NCBI GenBank assembly: GCA_001414345.1
Contig: LLCB01000038.1
Span: 62,001 to 126,000, forward strand
Direction of reading: 5' to 3'
DNA from: Hymenoscyphus infarciens
Lineage: Eukaryota; Ascomycota; Leotiomycetes; Helotiales; Helotiaceae
Length of the DNA: 64,000 bases
Program-made: the position numbers and the translations under genes
In this document: piece after piece, positions 55,210-64,000 of the stretch
How positions within the stretch are numbered: position 1 is the first letter of the stretch
Layout: every line of letters begins with the position of its first letter
The notes under the pieces: model-generated
The model's database searches: none
What the model saw: only the letters and a program-made list of their open reading frames with translations
What the model was told of the DNA's origin: nothing

Positions 55210-56461
55210 ATGACAGTGTCACCATATGAAAGCAATGCTCGCCAGGTGCAAGTTCCGGCAATTGTGTTCTTGGTTTTGTGCCCTTTGATCGTTGCTCTTC
55301 GGATATGGGGTCGAACTCGTGGTGCAGTGAATAGCATGGGGATTGACGACTGGACGATTCTGGGATCCTTAACCTTTGCCATATTGGTTTCCGTTCTTAT
55401 GCTGGCTTGTAAGCCCTCTTGTATGCACAGGAAGTGCTTGTCTAACAATGGTTAGCATGCGATTATGGATTTGGAAAGCACCTAACGACTCTTACCCCCC
55501 AGAATAAGAAGATGGCACTCAAGGTACTGTCCGACGTCGAGCCTGGTGCTCCAGGCAAGCTAACCCCCTCGAGCTGTTCTACGTAGCACAAGCATTCTAC
55601 AAACTCAATATCAACCTCACCAAAGCGTCTATCTTGTTACTGTACCTCCGAATTTTTGTTCAGAAACCCTTTCGTATTCTCTGTTGGATACTCTTCGGAA
55701 TCGTATCTAGCTATGGTATTGCTTCGACCGCAGCTGCGGTCTGGCAGTGTAATCGTATGTTAATTGAACAATTTGGAGCCCAGTATTGCGAGGACTAACA
55801 ACGTTAGCAATTCCGCGAGCATGGGACAAATCAGTACAAGGGACGTGTATCAATATCACAAAGAATTGGTTTGCCAATGCAGGATTCTCCATCGCGACCG
55901 ATATTCTCATACTCACGCTGCCAATGCCCGTGATATATACTCTGAGGTTGGCAACACCGCACAGAGTAGCTCTGGCTCTTGTCTTTGCGCTGGGGGGATT
56001 GTAAGTCGTGCCAAACACCACGGGTACCGCAAACTAATTTATATCAGCGTTGTGATTACGAGCGTATTGCGAATGACAACCCTCAGATTCTCTACCACTA
56101 GTCCAGATATTACATGCACGTCCTCATCTCTCTCTAAGAACAAGTCCTCCAAACTCCATGAAATACACGCTGACTGATACCATCAGACAATATCGCATCT
56201 TCAATGTGGACGATAATCGAATCGAACATCGGCATCATTTGCGCTTGTCTCCCAATGTGTCGAGCTCCATTCAGAGTATTACTGTCACCACTCTTCCCGA
56301 TGAAAGATAGGACGCATATTCCCGGCGAAGGAATATCCTCCTCTGGGCATACAGGAAAGAAGGAATGGGTCGCCACATCCACAGCCGCGACTGATGTTGA
56401 GCTAGCCAAGATGACACCTGAACGGAGTGGGAGCGAGGACCACATTCTGCATAAGGATTGA
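55210..56461 (+). CDS. Rhodopsin-domain integral membrane protein (fungal, PTH11-like class)
   Basis: Six exons (55210-55408, 55456-55523, 55574-55754, 55808-56000, 56048-56115, 56187-56461) give 327 aa with about seven transmembrane helices. Family phrases are present: MGIDDWTILGSL, CDYGFGKHLTTLTP, LFYVAQAFYKLNINLTKASILLLYLRIF split over exons, CINITKNWFANAGFSIATDILILTLP, and MWTIIESNIGIICACLPM. A hydrophilic C-tail ends VELAKMTPERSGSED. The family includes the CFEM-less relatives of PTH11-type receptors; ligand and function are unknown. Intron 5 (56116-56186) appears to start with GC (T|GCACGT) because the nearby GTs break the well conserved TTSPDIT-Y-NIASSMW junction. Confidence 0.85.
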
Positions 56462-58281
56462 AGGGGAAGAGATTTAGAGCAGACTTCGTTGAACAATGTA
56501 CTTGTAGAGGCTGGCCTCTCACTTGAAGGTGGATGTAATAACTGCGGAAGACCATAATTCAACGATGTAGCTGTATTAATCTAATAATTCCAAATTCAGG
56601 AAACTCAAAGAACAAAAGCAAACAAAAGCAAACAAAAGAAATCGTGAAGTGACAGAGGGACCTTCGGACTCGTTTCTCCGCCCACTTGGGCAGCAGAGGG
56701 GAATGCGTTCGCAGATATCGGAGGAAGATGGTGTTGGGTTGGAGGAGAACACAGCGCTTGGGGTTGAGGTTGATGTCAGCCCCCGGCAAGCTTTCCTTTA
56801 GTGTGCCTGAGAGCAGACTGACCGTAACAACAAAAGCACCACATTGTCCTACCACTTCGACGACACTTCGTTTCGGCAGAAACAATGCGATCCATTGCGC
56901 CGCAAACGTGGAACTCGAAAGCGCGATAAAAAAAGGCAGTAGATTGAGACGCGTTTCCTCCCCTTATTATGGCACAGGATGACTGACGGCTAACCACCAT
57001 GCTTTGCTTCAGGCTTCCCCATGATATACGAACTCGACAGAAGCAGCCGATAGCTCTTTCAGCTCGCCTCGGGCGATGAACAAGACCGGGGGCTCAGAAT
57101 ACACCAAGAGGCCGTGTATGCGCGGAAGATAATGGATGGAAATGGCACGAAGAATCCGAATCCAACTTCCCCGAGTCAAATGGACCACACCATTGCCCTC
57201 ACGAGTTCGAAGGAACGAATTCGATAACGGAAGAGGACCCCTAACAATGTTGGTGGAAGTCACAAACACCAGACGTGGACATGGTGGCTTCGCGCATGCT
57301 CAAGGAAAACAACATCGGCAAAGCTGGCATCGGATTTTGTTTGAAGTCCTTCCCAACCACCGAGGGGGATTGAGCAACCTGTGTTATGGATTCGCCGACA
57401 AGCCTTCCGAAAACATATACTCCACACATCTGACATGAAAGCCCTGCGGACTTTCCAGAAGTACCCAACATAATAAATCCCCCTTCCACCCTGCAAGGGC
57501 GTAGAGGAGTGACTGAGGGATCCTACCAAGTGGTAGCTCACCCCCAGAATACAAATGGCTGCTAAATGGGGAAGAATTAATTACGATCGTCTGAAATTCA
57601 ATTACCCAGCCGTCTTGCATATTTATGTTGATTCAGCAGCTATGCGACGAACGATAACGGGCGCCCTTGTATATCATCCCATTGGAAATCCTTTCAGGGA
57701 CGATTTAACTTAAGTCCTCAGTATCCTCCTAACATTTGACTGGTATCCGTTGGATAACCCCACCTTCCCCATCTTATCACGCAAGCGCAAGGATATATAT
57801 TGAAGAATGAAGAGCACATCCAGATTGCTGGGATTCTTGTGGAATCAGTGGTTGTTGTATGCTTTCAATTCCCAACAGACAATTGATGGCTGGTCGGTTT
57901 CAATGGATCGCACTGTTGCCAAACTTATCAATGGCATTTGCTACAAATCAATAGCTTTCCATTCTCAATACATACTCATTTCATCCTATTTCCAATACTT
58001 GGCCTCACATTCTTCACCTGCTCGAGGAAGTTTTTTTTACGAGCCAAGCAAGCTTGGCCACAAGACGCCAAGGTAATTTAATTCAGTTCTGGGTATTCTT
58101 GATTGTGCTCAACCCCGCATCATTAATACTCTTCCAGAAGGTCACAAGAAATTTGGCATTTAATACATCATATTCGCGAAAAGCCGCCCTATCGCGGGTA
58201 TCTGCCTCTCATGAGCTTTTTTATACTTAACTATAGCTTCTCAAAAACGTCTACTATTTCGCACGCTCTTCTACTATCAAG
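56462..58281. other. 1.8-kb intergenic region
   Basis: Open frames of 60-110 codons occur on both strands at 56,559-57,620, overlap each other and have no recognisable features. Nothing else seen. The last 150 bases likely hold the aminopeptidase promoter. Confidence 0.45.
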
Positions 58282-59965
58282 ATGAAGTTCCTTCAATCAG
58301 TTTCCTTGGGCGCAGCATGTCTGTCTGCCTTGGCAATTGCAACACCTTCCGGTCCGGTTCCTTCATACAATGAACCGCGTTCAAGGCCCACATTTGTCAC
58401 TTCTGAGAATCTGCAGAACGACATCACCGAAAAGGCGTGCGCATACTCAATAAATATACCCAATTAGCTGCTAACGATATCAGGCTGATGAAAAATCTCA
58501 AGAACCTAGAGAAAATTGCTCTAGCGAATGGTGGTAATCGGGCATTTGGTTTCCCAGGTTATGCCGCGTCTGTTGATTTCATCGCTAAGCGCCTCGAGAA
58601 TCTGTCGGAGACATCGACATTCTACCTTCAAGATGTCTCGGGTCTTTTTACCCAGGTCACCTCAATCTCTTTCGTGGTTGATAGCGTGAGCTACTATGTC
58701 TTTGGATTGACATACTCGCCATCTACTAGTGCGGAGGGGTTGACTTTGCCGCTTGTTCATGGACCTACTGGTGCTGTGGGTTGCACCGTTGAAGGGTACG
58801 CTGGTTTGAATGTCACAGGCAAGATTGTACTTGTTGAACGAGGTACTTGTCCAACCGGAGGGACTCTTGCAGGTCGGATAAGACCAGCCGCTGCAGCTGG
58901 CGCCGTAGCAGTTATCATCTATAATAACGTGAATGCCCATGTTACTGGTGGAACTTTGTCAGCTCCCGACCCCGCAACCCTTGTTCCGGGTGGATTCATT
59001 GATCGTGTTGATGGGCTTGCGCTTGTTGAGAGACTTTCGGCTGGCGAGGAAATTATAGCATTTTTTTCAACAGACTCAAACCATTGAAACCAAGATCACG
59101 ACGAATGTCATTGCAGAGACTAATGGCGGAGACCCAAATAATGTTGTTATGGTACGAGAACCTTCCCCAAACACACAAAGCAACTTGCTGACTTATTTAG
59201 CTTGGTGCTCATCTGGATAGTGTAAGAATGACCACCTCAAATCTAAAATCTAAAATCTGAGATACTGATCATTCATAGGTTCAAGCTGGTCCTGGGATAA
59301 ATGACGATGGTAGCGGAACCAGTCTGATCCTGGAACTGTTCACAGCCATCAACTCCTACCAAACCAATGTCAAAGTACGCGCTGCGTGGTGGGCTGCTGA
59401 AGAAAATGGCCTGGTTGGATCAAGATACTACACTTCCCAACTCGATTCCGCCAACGTATCCAACCTCCTCGCGTACCTAAACTTTGACATGGTCTCCAAA
59501 GGATACTTTGGGGTCTTCGATGGCGACGGATCGGCCCACGGATTAGCAGGACCTGCCGGAAGCGATGTAATCGAAAAACTCTTCGCCGACGACCTAACCA
59601 GCAAAGGATTAAACGTCACACCAGCTGTATTCACCGGTGGAAGTGATTACGTTAGTTTCATGGAAGTTCTGAAGAAGCCAATTGGCGGTTTACACACAGG
59701 AACCGGGGAAGCACAGGATCCATATTATCATCAAGCGTGTGATATATATGCAAATCCTAATGCCACGGTGATTACTATTAATGCTAAGACTGCGGCTCAT
59801 GTTTTGGCTAATTTGGCGATTGATGGTGTCGAGCTTCTTTCTAAAGCTGCTGCGGAGTCGAGAAGTGAGAAGGCTGGGGAGATGGAAATTAGAGGGATTG
59901 AGTGGACTGTCGCAGAGGAGGGACAGGAAAGACTTAGCGGGTCTTGTGGTCATGATCCTGGGTAA
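58282..59965 (+). pseudogene. Secreted M28 aminopeptidase with PA domain, single-base frameshift
   Basis: A zinc aminopeptidase (leucine aminopeptidase/aminopeptidase Y type) in four exons: 58282-58436, 58484-59151, 59201-59221, 59279-59965. MKFLQSVSLGAACLSALAIA is a signal peptide. A PA insert domain (about 130-260: VHGPTGAVGC, GKIVLVERGTCP) lies before the M28 core. Metal ligands are visible in GAHLDS (His), NDDGSG (Asp), AAEENGLVGS (Glu), NFDM (Asp) and YYHQACD (His). Exon 3 is only 21 nt and carries LGAHLDS. In exon 2 a run of seven T (59062-59068) shifts the frame; as written, translation stops at 59085-59087, but the family sequence (QTQTIETKITTNVIAE) resumes at once in the next frame. 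Either a true pseudogene or a homopolymer sequencing error. Confidence 0.85.
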
Positions 59966-60327
59966 AAAGTAATGTAACATTACGATTTATAATAGTGAAT
60001 TATGGTTCGATTAAATAATATTACTCAAAGAGTTTAGGACTATCAACTTGATACTCGGTATAAGTCCTTGGTACTGACTGCATTAGAAGAAACTATAAAA
60101 GACCTTTCAAAAATACTCCACAGGAGTAATAGATTGTCTCTTTTGATTGTCCTAAAGCTTCTCGGACGCTAATCTTACTTGAATTTGAACATCAGCTATT
60201 ATATTCACTCAGAAGAAAGCCTGTTTCTCTACATATAAAATGTCTGTAGGTGAACTGACATTAGAGTTATACAGTAAGAATTCACATTTATTCAATTTAA
60301 TGCACTGAATTCACCCAATTGAAACAT
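59966..60327. other. Short intergenic region
   Basis: AT-leaning, probably the 3' ends of the two converging genes. No feature seen. Confidence 0.55.
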
Positions 60328-61097
60328 TTACTCTTTGGGAAGCCCGGTGTCCAACTTCCTCGTAACATCATCGATCCATCCATCTTCAACCAGCTTCTCC
60401 AACACCTCCTTTCGATCTCCGATATCAAGCATTGCATCCAAATCCTCATCGCCATCAAATGGTTTCCAACTATAGACCCCAACCTCCCCCTTGCCCTTCT
60501 CCTCGTCTACAAACTCCGTAAAATCCATATTTGCTATCTCAAGGTTCACAGCAATCTCCCCAACGTGTTCAAACGGAACCCTCATAGTCCTCCACTCACT
60601 TACCAGACCCCCCGGCCCCGGCTGCCCCTCAATCGGCGAACATGGTTCGCCCGCTAGGCCATAGTCTTCATCCTCGGGATCGCCCTCGGCGGGGTCCCAG
60701 AGGTAGCGGGAAGTAAGTAAACAAGTCGAAGTCTCGAGACCCTTTTGATCGATGACGATCCAACGGCTGGGGTCTATGCTTAGGGACTGGAGAGTTTCCT
60801 TGTTGGTTTTCATGAACGTTTTTACATCTTCGGCGGAGAAGTTTGCGAAGTCGTTTTGCTCTGGTATTTCGGTAACTGGGGGCACGAGGGTCCTGGTGGG
60901 GATTTTTGAGGGGTCGGTTGAGCGGATGAAGATCCAGTGTTGGTCTTCGGCTGTCTCTAGACCTTCGTAATCTCGGAGGAGGACGATGATTTTATTGAAA
61001 TTCTCAAGTTGTTAGGTTTTTGGTTTAAAAATGGGAATAGGGTGGTATTAACCTTGAGACTACAATACTCCGCTGTGATGAATACCGCGAAACCCAT
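60328..61097 (-). CDS. Unrecognised acidic protein, 239 aa
   Basis: Two exons (61097-61053, 61002-60328) joined by a 50-bp intron (GTTAATA...CCTAAC...TTGAG), so MGFAVFITAEYCSLK runs into NFNKIIVLLRDYEGLETAEDQHW. The product is soluble, acidic and has no signal peptide or membrane segment. Phrases such as RWIVIDQKGLETSTCLLTSRYLWDP and VSEWRTMRVPFEHVGEIAVNLEIANMDFTEFVDEE look like a folded, selected protein, not chance. I do not recognise a family and give no function. The larger exon alone begins at GTG, which is why the upstream exon is needed for an ATG. Confidence 0.7.
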
Positions 61098-61556
61098 CTT
61101 TGCTGAGTTTGTTCCAATTTCGTTCTTGTTGGGCTTGGTTGCTTTTTAATATGTTGCTGTTGAGGGAGAGAGGAGGATTTATATATTTTGGTTGTGTTGT
61201 AGGCACCCGGCCACGCTTGACGTGAAACCAACAATTGCGGTTGAGATGATTCGCCCTCGTGTACTCTCTTCCATTGCAGTTGCCTCACCGATATTTCGGA
61301 GGATGACAAAGCTGACTGGAGTAGAGACTGCTATTTCTAGGTGTGATTGGTATTTGTTGCCTAGAAATATGCATGCTGAATTTACGTAGGTGGATTTAAA
61401 GTGGAGAGGGTGTTGGTTTGATTTCTTGACCGAAAATCACCTACTAATTTCTCTTCATACAAGACTTTGTACTAAATGCATCCCACTCCCACAAAGCCTG
61501 CCCCTGAAATACAATAGGTCTATTTTATGTTCTACCAAGTACCTCAACCCTCGCCA
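61098..61556. other. Intergenic, no gene seen
   Basis: Upstream region of the 239-aa protein gene and 3' flank of the HET gene. Confidence 0.55.
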
Positions 61557-64000
61557 TCAACTAATCTCCATTTTCCTAAATTTTTCCTCCCTGAACGCCT
61601 TCCCATCCATGACACCATGCAAATAACAATCTCCATTAGCCTCCCACTTATCACCTTTCTTTCTCAAAACAAGCGGAATCTTCGCACCTTTGACCAGGAC
61701 AACATAATCATCAACTTTCACCTCCTTATGCCCTAACCCCACATAGCCATTTTTCGTCCTAAAAATCCTACGATAAGTCCTCAACAAATCATTATCACCC
61801 AAAGTCTGTTCATTCTGTCGATACCCAAAAATATTTTTGACAAGTGCCAAAAGAGCCATAGCGAGGAGGAGAAGTACCATCATTGATTTGTATATCCATT
61901 CGAAGTAATCAAGACGCAGAACATGAAGGTGGTTGAAAAAACGAATATAGGTTTCAATGTCGCTATTTGCTTTTGATGGCTTGTCCGGGTTGAGACCACC
62001 GTTGATGACTTGCGGGTAGACGGCCACCATCTTCTCTCCGTTAACGTAATCTTCTCCGCGTAGTACTTGAGCTAGTTTTTCCCAGTTACTGAGAACGCGT
62101 ACCTCGTCACAGAAAAGGGGGAAATAAGAGAATAGCGAACGTAATTCCGACTTTTCGTACCCGGAGTAAATCATTCCTACTTCCGAAATTTCATCAATTA
62201 TTTGACCCTGAATAATTAGAGTATTGTCATCCCCGATTTCTAGCTCGTAAGAATAATATGGGGTTGCTTTAAACATGCATTTTCCAGGCGTATTGAGACC
62301 GTTGTATCGGATTGCGCGCGGGGGATCGCTTAGACTCCAATCCGGAACCCATGACGGAAGACTTTCAGCCCCCGATTGATGCGCTTTAGATATGATAGTT
62401 GCGCTGAGAATGTCCAAGTTCTTTTCATATTGGATGATTTTCTTTGCCACGATAGTAAATAGTTCCTCAAGAGGCAAGTTATAATCAACACCAAGACCCA
62501 ACTCGTCTAATTCCCTCTCATCGCACAGCCCCAATAGTGCGTATATCTTATCACTGGGATTTGTTGCCATAGAAGGACGATGACGGGAGAGCAAAACAGA
62601 AAGCTTCCTGTCGCTCTCATTCCCCTTTTCTATAGCTTGGCGAGAAGTTTGAAGGGCGACGAAATTCTGGGGCAGTAATTGTCGATACATGTTGAGTGCC
62701 CCAATCTGAATAGCAAAATTGAAAGCCTTCTCAAGTTCGTTCCAGGTTGGATTGATCATGGATGAGCCACAGAAAATCCACGCATCTGGTGCCAACGCAA
62801 CTTCTTGTATGATCCACACGCGTTGGAAATATACTCTTCGCATAAGATAGACGAGAGAAGTGTAGGCGCGGTCATACATTGGGGGCACGCCCGGGACATC
62901 GGACCCTCGAAGTTCTTTAGCGTGATTCTCGAGGTGTAGAATTTGTTCATCGGAGGCTTTAGATAGCTGCGAAATAAGGTCAAGAGCAACCCCGCTCTCA
63001 TCCGCCTCTTCCCCCAACCAAACATGCACACTCTCACAACACCGATAAATCTTCCTCATAATACTCACCTGGTAATTCCGCTCTTTTATGGCCTCCTCGT
63101 CATTACCCTGATTAATGCAAATAGCATCCACCCAAATCTTCCTCGGAATATTATTATATCGCAAACGCCTAAGTGCAGAGTGAAGATTTGGTGTAACAGA
63201 AAACGCCGCCTGATTGATTTCGATATCGCAGGATGTAGTTTGAGTACCCCAGCAATATGATAGTGCGTCGTAGGATACGTCGCAGTGGGTGTGGATAGGG
63301 GTGTGATAGAGGCTGCATATTATTTTTGAGGAATAATTTGTGCTGGGGTGAATGACGAGAATCCGGATCATGTCCATGCCTTCTTTGTAATTTGGTAGTT
63401 GCTCGATGATATCTGGATGATGTAGTTGGAAATATTGGTGGGTGGGATAAACCGACGTGATATCCGTCGTAAGTTCTCGTTCTCGGGACTGTGGTAGACA
63501 GATACTATTATTTTGACGTTAGGAAAAGTAGAAGTTTAAAAAGTGTTGTAGAATACCAACACAGAGATAGATGGCTTACCGTTTTGAGCGTGGAATCTGG
63601 GTGATTAGATGTTCAACCCTTCGTTGTGGATCTTTAATTGAAACAGTTTCTGCTTTGCTTCCATCCAACTGTGTTTGGTGTCGAAAAGCAAAATCCACCA
63701 TCTCCACCATATTCCCTTGATATTGATTATAGACTCTCTTGTAGAGAGCCCAGTCTGCAACTTTGATAAAGAGCGTGGACAGAGAGCCAACTGCAAAGAC
63801 TAACTGCTCATACTCCATTCCCAGGAAATGAACTCCCCCAGCATCTCCGAGTGTAAAAATACGAAACATATCAAAAAACCCCCGGAACCAGCCTAAAAAG
63901 CTGATAAACACCAGAAATAAAGTGACAAAGACACCTATTATAAGTAGAAGCCCAAATTCCCAAGTCAATAGCTGAATAGTACCCGTTGAAGCAGTTTGGA
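61557..64000 (-). CDS. Membrane-anchored HET-domain protein (5' end beyond window)
   Basis: Two exons are visible: one open to the right edge and ending at 63580, then a 75-bp intron (63579-63505), then 63504-61557. At least 788 codons. The first exon encodes two or so hydrophobic helices (LLLIIGVFVTLFLVFISFLGWF, and FAVGSLSTLFIKVADWALY). HET motifs follow: YDALSYCWGTQ, IWVDAICINQGNDEEAIKERNYQV, VHVWLGEEADES, and RVWIIQEVALAPDAWIFCG, then KIYALLGLC and LPSWVPDWS. Near the C-terminus another membrane helix (MMVLLLLAMALLALVKNIF) precedes a typical HET tail (GYVGLGHKEVKVDDYVVLVKGAKIPLVLRKKG). HET proteins mediate non-self recognition and death in fungi. Membrane anchoring at both ends is uncommon. 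No stop or frameshift seen, so this copy looks intact. Confidence 0.88.

Noticed and set aside
56559..57620. Cluster of 70-108 codon frames on both strands
   Set aside because: No family features, no consistent strand and no plausible exon chain; may be a very old relic but nothing supports a call.

Overview
The window looks like a piece of a filamentous ascomycete (Pezizomycotina) chromosome. Genes carry short introns of about 46-110 bp with CTAAC/CTGAC-type branch points and GT-AG borders. They include typical ascomycete families: HET-domain proteins, cellobiose dehydrogenase, catabolic quinate enzymes, a fungal rhodopsin-domain membrane protein and a DUF4360 secreted protein. A Leotiomycete (Botrytis/Sclerotinia-like) source is my guess from the feel of the proteins, not something I could test.

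Layout. 1-540 is the broken 3' part of a short-chain dehydrogenase gene. About 1,000-17,300 is a very AT-rich, gene-free block with the signature of repeat-induced point mutation (RIP: C-to-T and G-to-A transitions, TAG/TAA stops everywhere). Several dead transposons can be read in it: a complete Ty1/copia element with 172-bp LTRs and a CTTAT target duplication, nested in a TA-flanked inverted-repeat element; a hAT transposase relic with an in-frame triplication and an inserted MITE; and a Tc1-type (DD34E) transposase whose three catalytic acidic residues are all changed by RIP-type transitions. The block ends in a cluster of simple repeats (16,970-17,570).

The rest (17,750-64,000) is ordinary gene-bearing sequence. 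In order: ferric reductase (-), MICOS subunit MIC19 (+), a HET-domain pseudogene interrupted by a 470-bp MITE (+), cellobiose dehydrogenase (+), quinate/shikimate dehydrogenase (+) converging on catabolic 3-dehydroquinase (-), an RBR/IBR-like zinc protein (+), a dsRBD-like protein (-), a second HET relic, 2-isopropylmalate synthase (+), importin beta-1 (+), a SET-domain protein (+), a DUF4360 secreted protein (+), an allantoate/nicotinate-type MFS transporter (-), a rhodopsin-domain membrane protein (+), a secreted M28 aminopeptidase with a single-base frameshift (+), an unrecognised conserved-looking protein (-) and a membrane-anchored HET protein running off the right edge (-).

Functionally this is a mosaic. 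Housekeeping genes (LEU4, importin beta, MIC19) sit among secreted and nutrient-acquisition functions (CDH, aminopeptidase, ferric reductase, transporter, quinate catabolism) and decaying incompatibility genes, next to a RIP-inactivated transposon block. I rebuilt exon structures by hand from splice signals and reading-frame continuity; two introns appear to be GC-AG. I found no convincing wholly new biological system. The best leads are the nested RIP-killed transposons, the MITE-split HET gene, the membrane-anchored HET protein and the aminopeptidase frameshift.
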